Source: Bacteroides sp. (lineage in GTDB: Bacteria > Bacteroidota > Bacteroidia > Bacteroidales > Muribaculaceae). Taken from it: 55,038 bases of DNA. The position numbers and the translations under genes are program-made. Location: contig JAAVDE010000021.1 of the NCBI GenBank assembly GCA_014801955.1, positions 1-55,038 of the forward strand, read 5' to 3'. Below are positions 1 through 8,281 of this stretch, in pieces (the first letter of the stretch is position 1; every line of letters starts with the position of its first letter). The notes under the pieces were generated by a model. It searched no databases. It saw nothing but the letters and a program-made list of their open reading frames with translations, and had not been told where the DNA came from.

Positions 1-61
1 AAATTCAAAAAATATTTGGATTTTAGCATAGAATACGTAGGAGTCTGTATCTGTTACCGTC

Positions 62-348
62 CTACTGCTTGAGGCGTCTCGCATAGCCTAACCAAAGTCG
101 GACGGCAACGCAGAGGCCCACGCTTATATATGCTATCAGCGCTTTCGGCATAGCTTCTCGCGAGGCTGCGTGCCGAAAACGTAAATATACATATCCACGG
201 GCATCTACCGTTGCTCAATCCTTGACTTTGGTTTAGAAAGTTTGCGAGACTTTTCAAGCAGTCAAGAATCAGCGCGGATAAACGCTTTCTTATTATGTCT
301 GCCGACCCGCCCGCTTACCCCGACCGGGGCCTCTGCAAGGCGGTCTGC
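62..348 (-). ncRNA. candidate structured RNA: 5' hairpin plus ~200-nt rod
   Basis: On the minus strand a TAACTTTG box (361-354) predicts a start near 348. The first ~50 nt (348-297) form a nested hairpin: GCCGAC pairs with GTCGGC, CCGCC with GGCGG, and CCCC-GGTC-GGGG closes it. Then 262-64 is one long imperfect palindrome turning at CTCGCGAG (157-164), with arms of about 97 and 102 nt; for example 64-99 pairs with 223-262. No convincing protein frame exists: a 67-codon minus-strand frame (54-257) only runs along the palindrome. A weak A/T-rich hairpin with a T run near 1-24 could end the transcript. A rod with internal mismatches resembles 6S RNA in outline, but I recognise no diagnostic sequence of 6S, tmRNA, RNase P or SRP RNA. 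An inverted-duplication mobile remnant is the main alternative. Confidence 0.5.
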
Positions 349-353
349 GTCGG

Positions 354-361
354 CAAAGTTA
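354..361 (-). promoter_or_regulatory. -7 box TAACTTTG for the left-edge RNA
   Basis: Perfect Bacteroidota -7 element on the minus strand. A TTTG lies about 20 nt further upstream, a fitting -33 element. No protein gene follows leftward, so it most likely drives the structured transcript. Confidence 0.6.
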
Positions 362-495
362 CAACAATAATTAGAAATGAGCAAATAGTAATTAGTAATT
401 TTGTTTAATTAGCAATTAGAAATTAGGAATTAGGAATATTTCGTCTAAGTCCGTGGAGCGTAGGCCTGGGGGTTGTGTTTAACTGTGATGCGAAG
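362..495. other. gene-free A+T-rich spacer
   Basis: About 130 nt with no usable reading frame. It contains repeated short words of the type AATTAG/AATTAGGAAT (about 370-437), a low-complexity pattern often seen between Bacteroidales genes. Nothing else is recognised here. Confidence 0.5.
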
Positions 496-581
496 CTGGG
501 AGCGAGGGCGTCTCGCCCTCGGCTGCGTCGCGAAGCCCCACATTGGCCGCAGATGCGAGGGCGAGACGCCCTCACTCCCAG
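496..581. repeat. nested G+C-rich inverted repeat
   Basis: Two 25-nt arms (496-520 and 557-581) are reverse complements with a single mismatch. Each arm contains its own palindrome, GAGGGCG-TCT-CGCCCTC. The ~36-nt centre has no coding content. The element stands between the RNA candidate and the 3' end of the nuclease gene and could act as a two-way terminator. Its design (palindrome within palindrome) also resembles REP/BIME-type dispersed repeats. Confidence 0.7.
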
Positions 582-623
582 TCGGCAATCTTAAATGAAA
601 GAGCCGTGCTAACAGATTCCTTT

Positions 624-1724
624 TTATATTATCTTTTTAATTTGTTCGGAAGTCGGGAGATTGTCAATCAATTGCTTTATCTCCTTTTCGTATTCAGCGA
701 CTCCAATCGGTCGCTCTATCGCTTCAAATGACCATTCAACAATCGTATCATCTTTTGAACGACAAATAAGTAAACCAATAGTTTGATTATCTTCTTTGCC
801 TCTTAGTAGATGATCTACTGCAGAAACATAGAAATTTAATTTTCCAGCAAATTCAGGCTCAAATGGAACCACCTTTAGTTCGCATACAACATAGCGGTGC
901 GTCGGAATGTGATAAAATATCAAATCCGGGTAATAAGTTGCGCCATTGGGCATAACCAGTTGCATTTGCCGACCCACAAATGAAAAACCTTTACCCAGTT
1001 CAAGAAGAAACTCGGTTATGTGTTTTACCAACTCATTTTCAAAATCCCTTTCCGTATAACTCACCGGCATCTGCAGAAACTCAAAGTTATATGGACTTTT
1101 GAGCATCTGCTTGACAAGCTCGGATTCCCCTTCAGGTAATCTTTTGTCGAAATTGGTAATAGCACTTGAATGTTTCCTATAATAGTCTTCAGAATAATAA
1201 TATTCTAATTCCGAGCGGCTCCATCCATGCTCGCAGACCTGCGACAGATAAAATAGTGCTTCATGCAAAGATTTTGCCTTTGCAGTAATAAAAATATGTT
1301 GACCCCAAGGCACATTTGCAAAAAAATATGGCATGGTCAGCAGGCCATCTTCTGCATTTGGACCAAAAAAGTCAACAGGCTGTTGACCTTTTGTAATCCA
1401 TTGGCTATATGTTTTATACCATCTCCGAGCTGATTTTATATTGGACAAAGACAGGCCAGTATCACCGGGGAATGCAGCCTGCAGATCTAAGGTTATATTT
1501 TTCAGTAAACCATCGCCATATTTGGCGGATTTAGACATGCAACAAATATCTCGGCCTAATTCCCAATAGAAATTAAGCATTTCACCATTGACTTTCACAA
1601 CGGCTTTAACTTGCGCCCGGCGATAACGTTGCTTGAGTTCGGAAAGCCAACTCTTATATTCAGCCGTCATTTCAGCAGGTTCGCGGTTAACGAACATTGG
1701 CTTATTATCCCTACTGTGTGTCAT
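624..1724 (-). CDS. DUF1016 / YhcG-type PDDEXK nuclease domain protein
   Basis: 366 aa. The N-terminal half (about 25-170) is the helical DUF1016 N domain (NFYWELGRDI, SLSNIKSARRWY). The C-terminal half holds a PD-(D/E)xK core with P265/D267 in YYPDLIFYH and E282-L-K284 in CELK, plus a conserved acidic residue near 230. Members are predicted DNA nucleases, often found near restriction or mobile genes; the biological role is not settled. The gene is visibly more A+T rich than everything to its right, uses different codons, and sits beside gene-free DNA with palindromic repeats, which suggests recent gain. It follows the exonuclease gene by 20 nt on the same strand with no obvious promoter of its own. 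An internal ATG at codon 10 is an alternative start. Confidence 0.85.
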   Translation of the reverse strand: MTHSRDNKPMFVNREPAEMTAEYKSWLSELKQRYRRAQVKAVVKVNGEMLNFYWELGRDICCMSKSAKYGDGLLKNITLDLQAAFPGDTGLSLSNIKSARRWYKTYSQWITKGQQPVDFFGPNAEDGLLTMPYFFANVPWGQHIFITAKAKSLHEALFYLSQVCEHGWSRSELEYYYSEDYYRKHSSAITNFDKRLPEGESELVKQMLKSPYNFEFLQMPVSYTERDFENELVKHITEFLLELGKGFSFVGRQMQLVMPNGATYYPDLIFYHIPTHRYVVCELKVVPFEPEFAGKLNFYVSAVDHLLRGKEDNQTIGLLICRSKDDTIVEWSFEAIERPIGVAEYEKEIKQLIDNLPTSEQIKKII

Positions 1725-1744
1725 ACCGCTCTATAATGCTTAGG

Positions 1745-2317
1745 CTATCGGTTTACTAATTGGTTGTAGATGCGGAGGCAGGCGTAGGCGTCGAGGGCGG
1801 CGTAGTGTTGCTGGGCGGGGGTGAGTTCAACGGCTTCCCAGTTGGTCAGGCGCTGACCTTTGGAGATGCGTTTGCCGAAAAGGAGGGCGTAGACTTTGGT
1901 CAGCGAGGCTTCGCCGATGCCGTAGTCTTTGACCAGCGATTGCAGCTCAATGAAGCCGCGGGGTTCGATTGGCGCGAGGCTGTTGAGCATATGGAAGTCG
2001 TCTTTGGTCGACAGGCCGATTTTGGTTACTTTCGGGCTTTCGAGAAATTCTTTGAGCTCGGGAAAGATGCCGAGGCGGTTGAGGCGGATCAGGAAGCAGA
2101 TGTCGGGGGTTGAGAGCTGCATGAGGGCGACTTTGTGGTTGTCGCCTTTGCGGAAGTTGGGGCGGGTTTCGGTGTCGAAGCCAACTATGGGTTGGTCCAT
2201 CAGGTAGCGCATGGCTTTCACGGCGGCGGCGGGGGTCTGAACCATTTCGATCCGGCCGGTGTAGCGCTCGCAGTCGAGTTCGGCCAGGGCGGCTTTATCT
2301 ATAGTTTTGAGTTCCAT
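1745..2317 (-). CDS. DEDDy-type 3'-5' exonuclease domain protein
   Basis: 190 aa, a stand-alone RNase D/WRN-type 3'-5' exonuclease domain. Exo I is FDTET (D48, E50), Exo II is LSTKDDFHM (D106/D107), and Exo III is YAALDAYA (Y172, D176), giving the two-metal DEDDy set. No HRDC or polymerase domain follows, so it is shorter than RNase D (~370 aa). Substrate (RNA or DNA) cannot be told from sequence. It lies 12 nt after the O-methyltransferase gene and looks like the distal end of the metK-trmD transcription unit. Confidence 0.9.
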   Translation of the reverse strand: MELKTIDKAALAELDCERYTGRIEMVQTPAAAVKAMRYLMDQPIVGFDTETRPNFRKGDNHKVALMQLSTPDICFLIRLNRLGIFPELKEFLESPKVTKIGLSTKDDFHMLNSLAPIEPRGFIELQSLVKDYGIGEASLTKVYALLFGKRISKGQRLTNWEAVELTPAQQHYAALDAYACLRIYNQLVNR

Positions 2318-2329
2318 GTGGGGGCAGGG

Positions 2330-2953
2330 TTATTTAACGCGCAGAAGGGTCATTCCGTCGCGCAGGGGAAGGATTACGGGTTGCAGGTCGGCGGCCATTG
2401 ACTTGACCAGGTCGTTAAACTCGCGGATGCCGCGCGTTTGGGCGTCGGTGGCGTCGGGGTCGGTTACCTTGCCGGCCCAGAGGGTATTGTCGGCAATGAT
2501 GAGCGCGCCTGAGGCCATGCGCGGCAGCAGCAGGCTGAGATAGCGGGAATATTCGCGCTTGTTGGCGTCGATAAACGCTAAGTCCCAGTCGCCGGGGAGC
2601 CGGCCGATGAGTTCGGCGGCGTCGCCGATATGGAGGTGAATGCGCGGGTCGCCGCTGAAGAGTTCGGCGAGGGTGTCGGCGTCTTCGTCGTTGTGTTCAA
2701 CCGTGTGGAGTTCGCCGTCGGGGGCGAGACCTTCGGCCAGACAGAGGGCCGAGTAGCCGGTAAAGGTACCGAGTTCAAGGATGCGGCGCGGGGCTTTCAG
2801 CTGCGACAGGAAGGAGAGCACACGCCCCTGCAGGTGGCCCGAACACTGATGGGGATAGAGATGATGGAGCTGCGTGTAGCGGTCGAGCGCGGCGAGCCGG
2901 GCAGGCTCGTCGGCAATATGGCTGAGGATGTATGATTCCAGTTCGTTATCCAC
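2330..2953 (-). CDS. class I SAM-dependent O-methyltransferase (caffeoyl-CoA OMT-like)
   Basis: 207 aa, full length for the bacterial O-methyltransferase_3 family. SAM motif I is ILELGTFTGYS (58-68); the acidic motif II is in HTVEHNDE (83-90). A metal-binding segment DLAFIDANKREY (124-135) and IIADNTLWAGKV (152-163) are typical. The physiological acceptor is unknown; family members methylate catechol-type or other hydroxyls. The start overlaps the aroQ stop by 8 nt, so translation is probably coupled. Adjacency to aroQ is common in Bacteroidales and need not mean a shared pathway. Confidence 0.9.
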   Translation of the reverse strand: MDNELESYILSHIADEPARLAALDRYTQLHHLYPHQCSGHLQGRVLSFLSQLKAPRRILELGTFTGYSALCLAEGLAPDGELHTVEHNDEDADTLAELFSGDPRIHLHIGDAAELIGRLPGDWDLAFIDANKREYSRYLSLLLPRMASGALIIADNTLWAGKVTDPDATDAQTRGIREFNDLVKSMAADLQPVILPLRDGMTLLRVK

Positions 2954-3362
2954 AAATCAGGGCCTCCACGCCCAGGCGATAGCTATTAAGGCCGAAGCCG
3001 GCGATAACGCCGCGGCAAACGCCCGAAATCAGCGAGCGGTGGCGAATTTCCTCGCGGGCATGAACGTTTGAGATATGAACCTCAACGACGGGGAGTTCAA
3101 TGGCTGCGATGGCGTCGGCCAGGGCAAGCGAGGTATGGGTATAGGCGCCGGCGTTGAGCACTATGCCGGCATAGTCTTTGCTGAAGCCGACCTGATGGAG
3201 TTTGTCAATCAGGGCGCCTTCGTGATTGCTCTGGAAGTATTCGATATCGGCGATGCGGTGGCAGGCATCGAGGGCGGCGTCCATCGTTTGCGAGCCATAG
3301 ATTCCCGGTTCGCGGCGACCGAGCAGGTTGAGGTTGGGGCCGTTTATGATTAATACTTTCAT
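2946..3362 (-). CDS. aroQ: 3-dehydroquinate dehydratase, type II
   Basis: 138 aa. It converts 3-dehydroquinate to 3-dehydroshikimate (shikimate pathway, cytosol, usually a dodecamer). The N-terminus carries NGPNLNLLGRREPGIYG with the catalytic Tyr at 22. NAGAYTHTSLALADAI and EVHISNVHAREEIRHRS supply the substrate pocket and the active His. Length is standard. It overlaps the glycosyltransferase upstream by 4 nt and the methyltransferase downstream by 8 nt. Confidence 0.96.
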   Translation of the reverse strand: MKVLIINGPNLNLLGRREPGIYGSQTMDAALDACHRIADIEYFQSNHEGALIDKLHQVGFSKDYAGIVLNAGAYTHTSLALADAIAAIELPVVEVHISNVHAREEIRHRSLISGVCRGVIAGFGLNSYRLGVEALICG

Positions 3363-4060
3363 AGGATTTCGGAAATGTTGGTGATTACGGGGATTCCGGC
3401 GGCGGCAAATTCGCGGGCAACGACCGACTGCGGGTCGGCGACAATGCCGTGGCTAACGCCGTTCATCTGCTCATAGGGGTTGGCGCTATAGCCGACCCAC
3501 TCGATGCGGCGGTCAATTCCGAGCGCACGCGAACGCTGCAAAATCGGGCTGACAATCTTTGCGGGTCCCTGGCCAACGACGCGTAGGCGCCAGGGTCGGT
3601 CGGCCCGCGAACCCAGCTGCTCAATCAGCTCTTTCAGGCCGCAGCCGGCGGTTATGTTGCCGAGCCACATCAGCAGCGGTTCCTCTCCCGCAGCGGGAGC
3701 GGCAACGGCAACCGCCGGAAAGTCGGGCATGGGGCGTTCGTCCATCAGCCGCACGGGTTCTTTGCGGCCAACGAGCTTGAGCGCTCCTTCGGCAGCCTTT
3801 CGGGCCGAGGGGGAATGAACGTAGATTTCGAAGGAGTCGCCGGCAACGTGGCGCAACGCGCGCGAGAGGTTCAACGCCGCGAACCAGCCGCCGAAGGGCA
3901 CGCGAACGACCTCCACCCCACCCTTTTCAAGGCGCTGCACAATGGCGTCGCAGCCGGCGGAAAAAACGATGGCGTCGGCGTCGGCGCGCGCGCAGAGCAG
4001 GGCCGTAGTCGAGGCTCCGGTCCAGGTGTCGGTGTCGGCAGTCAGATGGATTCGCTTCAT
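3359..4060 (-). CDS. short GT-B-type glycosyltransferase (GT4-like)
   Basis: 233 aa. The second half has the nucleotide-sugar fold of GT4 enzymes: WLGNITAGCGLKELIEQL, then RLRVVGQGP, RRIEWVGYS and a terminal VVAREFAAAGIPVITN segment. It stops soon after the donor-binding region and is much shorter than usual GT4 proteins (350-400 aa); the N-terminal acceptor domain is compact. Start and stop overlap both neighbours by 4 nt, so it belongs to the same polycistron as the larger glycosyltransferase upstream. Donor and acceptor are unknown; LPS or capsule sugar transfer is a guess. Confidence 0.75.
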   Translation of the reverse strand: MKRIHLTADTDTWTGASTTALLCARADADAIVFSAGCDAIVQRLEKGGVEVVRVPFGGWFAALNLSRALRHVAGDSFEIYVHSPSARKAAEGALKLVGRKEPVRLMDERPMPDFPAVAVAAPAAGEEPLLMWLGNITAGCGLKELIEQLGSRADRPWRLRVVGQGPAKIVSPILQRSRALGIDRRIEWVGYSANPYEQMNGVSHGIVADPQSVVAREFAAAGIPVITNISEIL

Positions 4061-5094
4061 TGATGAAGAATGTCGGTGTAGTAGTCGAGATATGCGCGCG
4101 CCGTGTTATCCCAGCGGAACTGACAGGCATGCAGACGCAGCGCTTCGGCCGCAGGGGCGTCGGCGAGGCCGCTCAGCAGGTCGCGGGCCATAGCCTCCGG
4201 CTCCAGATCGGACCAGTAGCAGGCAACGTTACCGCCGATTTCGGGCAAAGAGGTCAGAGTCGAAAGGAACACTGGCTTGCCCAAATACATGGCCTCCAGC
4301 GGGGGCAGGCCGAAGCCTTCGGCCCGCGAGGGAAAGAGAAAGGCGGTGCAGTTGGCGTAGAGCCAGTTTTTTTCCTGCTCGCTAACACTGCCAACAAAGA
4401 AAACATTGCTGCGCCTGGCAATCATGGCGGCCAGATGCTCGTCTTTGCAGTTTCCGGCAAGCACGAGGCGGTGGTTCAGCAAATGGTCCATCATTTCAAC
4501 CAGCAGGCGGGCGTTTTTATATTCGTCGAGGCTCGACAGGTGGAGCAGAAACTGACCGTCGGGCACTCCGGCAGGGCGGCTGAGATGCTCAACGTCGGGC
4601 GGGGTCACGCCGTTGTAGATAACGCGCGAGGGTTGCCTGTAGGGAAAGTGGGCGGCAACGTCTTCGGCGGCAAAACGCGAAATGAAGGCCAGATGAGTCG
4701 CCGGTCTGACGCGCGACAGAAAGCGGCCTTCGGCATGGCGGTAGCTGCGACCGGTTTTGGTGTGTACGAAGTTGACGTCGTGGACCGTTACCAGCTGACG
4801 TTCAACGCCGGGGAGCTTCTTCACCATGCAAATCTGGTGCAGCGCGTGAAACAGGTCGGCCTTGACCATCGGAATCGAGCGCATGAGTTTGGCCTTCATG
4901 GTTCCGGCCTCGATATAGCCGGCGTCGCTGCCGAAACAGCCGCTGAATCCGGGCGGAACGATGAACACCAGCTCAATCCCGGCGGGTTTCATGCGCACCA
5001 GGCGCGTGCATACCTGAAACGCATATTCGCGCAGGCCACAGGGAACATAGCCTGCGGCCAGCGCTTCGATTACGATGCGTTTTCGGGAGTTCAT
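4057..5094 (-). CDS. glycosyltransferase family 4-like protein
   Basis: 345 aa. The N-terminal Rossmann half ends in [10 protein letters not shown]...RVIYNGVT. The C-terminal half has [46 protein letters not shown] and the donor-sugar motif [22 protein letters not shown] with its E-x7-E. This is a retaining GT-B enzyme of the GT4 mannosyl-/glucosyltransferase type. It overlaps trmD and the short glycosyltransferase by 4 nt each. The tie to metK-trmD is positional; the substrate is not predictable. Confidence 0.88.
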   Translation of the reverse strand: MNSRKRIVIEALAAGYVPCGLREYAFQVCTRLVRMKPAGIELVFIVPPGFSGCFGSDAGYIEAGTMKAKLMRSIPMVKADLFHALHQICMVKKLPGVERQLVTVHDVNFVHTKTGRSYRHAEGRFLSRVRPATHLAFISRFAAEDVAAHFPYRQPSRVIYNGVTPPDVEHLSRPAGVPDGQFLLHLSSLDEYKNARLLVEMMDHLLNHRLVLAGNCKDEHLAAMIARRSNVFFVGSVSEQEKNWLYANCTAFLFPSRAEGFGLPPLEAMYLGKPVFLSTLTSLPEIGGNVACYWSDLEPEAMARDLLSGLADAPAAEALRLHACQFRWDNTARAYLDYYTDILHQ

Positions 5095-5765
5095 TTCAAC
5101 AAGTCGGGTCGAAGAAGGCGGGTGCGCTCATAGGCCTGCTCCTGGCGCCATTCGGCAATTTTCGCCTCATGGCCGCTGAGCAGAATGTCGGGCACACGCC
5201 AGCCGTTATAGTCTGCCGGACGGGTATAGACCGGCGGAGCAAGCAGATTGTCCTGAAACGAGTCGCTCAGGGCGCTCTGTTCGTCGCCGATAACGCCGGG
5301 AACCAGTCGCACCATAGCGTCGGCAATCACTACGGCAGGGATTTCGCCGCCGGTCAGAACGTAGTCGCCAATACTGATTTCCTTGGTTATCAAGTGTTCG
5401 CGAATACGCCAGTCAATGCCCTTATAATGTCCGCAAAGAATAATGACATTGTTGAGCATAGACAGACTGTTGGCCATCGGCTGCGTCAGCTGCTCGCCGT
5501 CGGGTGAGGTGAAAATCACCTCGTCGTAGTCGCGCTCGGCCTTGAGCTTCGAAATGCAGCGGTCGACCGGCTCAATCTGCATAACCATTCCGGCCTCGCC
5601 GCCAAAGGGATAGTCGTCGACCTTGCGATGCTTGTTGGTCGAGTAGTCGCGGAGATTATGGACATGAAACTCCACGAGTCCTTTGGTCTGGGCGCGCTTG
5701 AGGATGGAGCAGTTCAGCGGCGACTCCAGCATTTCGGGCAGAACGGTCAGAATATCAATGCGCAT
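5091..5765 (-). CDS. trmD: tRNA (guanine37-N1)-methyltransferase
   Basis: 224 aa, SPOUT trefoil-knot enzyme that makes m1G37 in tRNAs reading CNN codons and prevents +1 frameshifting. Visible: [13 protein letters not shown] at the start, [13 protein letters not shown] (about 50-62), the knot region [13 protein letters not shown]...[11 protein letters not shown], and [15 protein letters not shown] in the C-terminal helical part. It starts on the base right after the metK stop (TAA-ATG), so the SAM producer and this SAM user are co-transcribed. Confidence 0.97.
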   Translation of the reverse strand: MRIDILTVLPEMLESPLNCSILKRAQTKGLVEFHVHNLRDYSTNKHRKVDDYPFGGEAGMVMQIEPVDRCISKLKAERDYDEVIFTSPDGEQLTQPMANSLSMLNNVIILCGHYKGIDWRIREHLITKEISIGDYVLTGGEIPAVVIADAMVRLVPGVIGDEQSALSDSFQDNLLAPPVYTRPADYNGWRVPDILLSGHEAKIAEWRQEQAYERTRLLRPDLLK

Positions 5766-7034
5766 TTATTTGATATTAAATGCGTTGCGAAGTTCATTGA
5801 CCATATCTTCCTTTTCCCAGGCAAAGAGTTCAACGTCGATTAGGCGGTCTTCAGCCTCGTAGGGGGAATGGAAGCGCTTGGTCACGCGCTGCGGCTCGCG
5901 GCCGAAGTGGCCGTAGGTTGCGGTTTCGAGATAAATGGGCTTGCGCAGGCCGAAACGCTGTTCGATTGCAAAGGGGCGCATGTCGAACAGGTCGTTGACC
6001 TTGGCCGAGATTTCGGCGTCGGTGAAGTTGACCTTCGCAGTGCCGAAAGTGTTGACGCATAGGCTCACCGGGCGGGCAACGCCGATGGCATAGGCAACCT
6101 GAACGAGCACTTCGTCGGCAACGCCTGCAGCAACGAGGTTACGGGCAATATGGCGCGCTGCGTAGGCTGCCGAGCGGTCAACCTTCGAGGGGTCTTTGCC
6201 GGAGAAGGCACCGCCGCCGTGGGCTCCGCGGCCGCCATAGGTGTCAACAATGATTTTTCGACCGGTCAGACCGGCGTCGCCGTGGGGGCCGCCGATAACG
6301 AACTTGCCGGTCGGGTTAACGTGGAGAATAACCGTTTCGGGGTCATAGAGCGCGGCGACCTCGGGGGTCAGGTGAGCCAGCACGCGGGGCATCAGAATGG
6401 CGCGCACGTCCTGTTCGATCTGGCGACGCATGGTTTCGTCGTCGGCGTGAAATTCGTCGTGTTGAGTGGAAACAACAACCGTGTGGATTCGGACCGGGCG
6501 GCGGGTATCACCGTCGTATTCAACCGTTACCTGGCTCTTTGAGTCGGGGCGCAGGTAGGTCATTTCTTTGCCTTCGCGGCGAATTGCGCTCAACTCGCGC
6601 AGAATCAGGTGGCTGAGTTCCAGGGTGAGAGGCATGCGGTTAGCGGTTTCGTTAACGGCATAGCCAAACATCATTCCCTGGTCGCCGGCTCCCTGGTCGG
6701 CGAGTTCGGAGCGTTCGACGCCCCGGTTAATGTCGGCGCTCTGCTCGTGGAGAGCCGAAAGCAGACCGCAGGCCTCGGCGTCAAATTTGAGTTCCGAGCG
6801 GTTATAGCCGATGCGGCCGATAACTCCGCGAACAACGTCGTGGAGGTCAACGTAGGCGTTACTTTTAACCTCGCCGGCAACAACAACCTGGCCGGTGGTC
6901 ACCAGGGTTTCGCAACCCACCTTGCTGTTGGGGTCATAGGCGAGAAACTGGTCGAGAATGGCATCGGAAATCTGGTCGGCAACCTTATCGGGATGTCCCT
7001 CGGAAACCGACTCGCTCGTAAAGAGATAGTTCAT
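5766..7034 (-). CDS. metK: S-adenosylmethionine synthetase
   Basis: 422 aa. It makes SAM from methionine and ATP. Visible: [18 protein letters not shown] at the N-terminus (ATP and metal site), QGMMFGYA near 120, [28 protein letters not shown] (about 270-297, phosphate loop and catalytic Lys/Asp), and a C-terminal HFGR. Length is the longer Bacteroidota form. First gene of metK-trmD-GT-GT-aroQ-OMT-exonuclease. The 101-nt gap upstream has a hairpin-prone GGTGG...CCACC around ACAAATTTGT (about 7070-7100) but no clean -7 box and no SAM riboswitch I can recognise. Confidence 0.97.
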   Translation of the reverse strand: MNYLFTSESVSEGHPDKVADQISDAILDQFLAYDPNSKVGCETLVTTGQVVVAGEVKSNAYVDLHDVVRGVIGRIGYNRSELKFDAEACGLLSALHEQSADINRGVERSELADQGAGDQGMMFGYAVNETANRMPLTLELSHLILRELSAIRREGKEMTYLRPDSKSQVTVEYDGDTRRPVRIHTVVVSTQHDEFHADDETMRRQIEQDVRAILMPRVLAHLTPEVAALYDPETVILHVNPTGKFVIGGPHGDAGLTGRKIIVDTYGGRGAHGGGAFSGKDPSKVDRSAAYAARHIARNLVAAGVADEVLVQVAYAIGVARPVSLCVNTFGTAKVNFTDAEISAKVNDLFDMRPFAIEQRFGLRKPIYLETATYGHFGREPQRVTKRFHSPYEAEDRLIDVELFAWEKEDMVNELRNAFNIK

Positions 7035-7135
7035 AGCTTTTTAATTGGGGTTTTTAGCATTTTTTATTATGGTGGTTGCAAGCAGACAAATTTGTCCACC
7101 TTCAATGTCAATGTTCGGAGATGCGCGGCGCCGGA

Positions 7136-7684
7136 TCAGTCATCCTCGGGAATCTCGTAGGTCGGAACATCTTTCAGTTCAACCTCGAAACCGAGCGACG
7201 AATAGGGCGGCACGCTGCTGCCGTAGCCGGTGCTGCCATAGGCAGCGGTGTAGGGCACGATAAGTTCGACGCGGTCGCCGACGTGCATCTTCTCGAGCGC
7301 CACAATCCAGCCGTCCATCAGCGTCGAGGGGCCGAAGGTCACTACGCTGTCGGTTCTGAGATAGGAGGAATCGAAAGGCGTACCGTCATAGAGCCAGCCC
7401 TTGTATTTGACCGTAACGGTCGACGAATAGAGCGGAATGAGGTTGCCGGAGGTCTCGGTCGTGTCGTTGAGCCAGCGCATCAGGATTTTCTGCTCGGTGT
7501 TCCAGGCGGGCACAACCTTGGTGTAGTCGCCGCTGAGCTCTTTTTCGTGAAACCAGGCTTCGTTGGTAACGCGCCAGTCCTCATACTTATCCCAGGTTTT
7601 CTCCTGGTCAGACTTATGGCAGGCGGCGAGACCTGCAGCGAGGCCGAGCGCAATAAAGGCGCGGGTAAAAATCTTTCCGTTCAT
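7136..7684 (-). CDS. FKBP-type peptidyl-prolyl isomerase, lipoprotein
   Basis: 182 aa. A lipoprotein signal ends in GLAAC (Cys22), so it should be tethered in the periplasm or on the outer membrane. The FKBP fold occupies about 85-175: VTVKYKGWLYDGTPFDSSY, VTFGPSTLMDGWIVALEKMHVGDRVELIVPYTAAYGSTG and a terminal YSSLGFEVELKDV. Expected role is prolyl cis-trans isomerisation of exported proteins. The start shares one base with the lemA stop (TGATG), so the two are coupled. Confidence 0.92.
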   Translation of the reverse strand: MNGKIFTRAFIALGLAAGLAACHKSDQEKTWDKYEDWRVTNEAWFHEKELSGDYTKVVPAWNTEQKILMRWLNDTTETSGNLIPLYSSTVTVKYKGWLYDGTPFDSSYLRTDSVVTFGPSTLMDGWIVALEKMHVGDRVELIVPYTAAYGSTGYGSSVPPYSSLGFEVELKDVPTYEIPEDD

Positions 7685-8277
7685 CAGAAGCTAACTTTAG
7701 GGGCCTGTTCGGCACCGGCCGCCGATTGGAAATAGGGCTTTTTCTGGAATCCGAAGAAGCCGGCGAAAATATTGGTGGGGAAAAGCGACATCTGCGTGTT
7801 GTAGCTGCGCACGACTTCATTATAGTCGCGGCGGGCAACCTGGATGCGGTTTTCCGTTCCGGCGAGTTCGTCCTGGAAGCGCATGAAGTTCTCGTTGGCC
7901 TTCAGTTCGGGATAGGCTTCGCTAACGGCGAGCAGCGATTTCAGCGCGCCGCTCAGCTGGTTCTGGGCCTGCTGGAATTTTTCGAGGGTCTGCTCGTTGA
8001 GGTCGTCAACGCTGATGGTCATGCTGCCGGCCTTTGCGCGCGCTTCGGTAACGGCCTCGAAAGTCGAGGACTCATGCTGGGCATAGCCCTTGACCGTGGC
8101 CTCCAGATTGGGAATCAGGTCGGCGCGGCGCTGATATTGCGTTTCAACGTTGCTCCATGAGCTTTCAACCTCCTGGAGGGAGCGGGTCAGGGAGTTATAT
8201 TTGCTGCATCCGGCGCCGCAGAAAAGAACTACGGCGGCCAGGATAACAACAAGGACGATGGTTACGGTTTTCTTCAT
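7684..8277 (-). CDS. lemA: LemA family membrane protein
   Basis: 197 aa. One N-terminal membrane helix (about 3-24, ending near a Cys in GAGCS) is followed by the LemA helical bundle: YNSLTRSLQEVESSWSNVETQYQRRADLIPNL and SAYPELKAN-like SEAYPELKANENF, with NEVVRSYNTQMSLFPTNIFAGFFGFQ at the C-terminal side. Family members face the outside; their molecular function is unknown. It follows glyS by 4 nt and is coupled to the FKBP gene. Confidence 0.93.
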   Translation of the reverse strand: MKKTVTIVLVVILAAVVLFCGAGCSKYNSLTRSLQEVESSWSNVETQYQRRADLIPNLEATVKGYAQHESSTFEAVTEARAKAGSMTISVDDLNEQTLEKFQQAQNQLSGALKSLLAVSEAYPELKANENFMRFQDELAGTENRIQVARRDYNEVVRSYNTQMSLFPTNIFAGFFGFQKKPYFQSAAGAEQAPKVSF

Positions 8278-8281
8278 TGAA

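Noticed and set aside
54-257. 67-codon frame on the minus strand
   Set aside because: It runs along both arms of the long palindrome, has no start context and no protein-like composition. The region is better explained as structured RNA or an inverted repeat.
361-440. CRISPR-like repetition in the A+T-rich spacer
   Set aside because: The AATTAG words are short, irregular and without spacers of constant length, and no cas gene is near.
543-731. 62-codon frame on the plus strand at the end of the nuclease gene
   Set aside because: It begins in the palindromic repeat and then reads antisense to a well-supported gene.
4060-5133. Long frame antisense to the glycosyltransferase gene (357 codons)
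   Set aside because: A shadow caused by strong G/C bias at third positions. The minus strand has clear motifs. The same holds for 15536-17380 (plus), 31223-32647 (minus) and 45945-47714 (minus).
7035-7135. SAM riboswitch upstream of metK
   Set aside because: Only 101 nt are available and no SAM-I or SAM-II core could be recognised; only a possible GGTGG/CCACC hairpin is visible.
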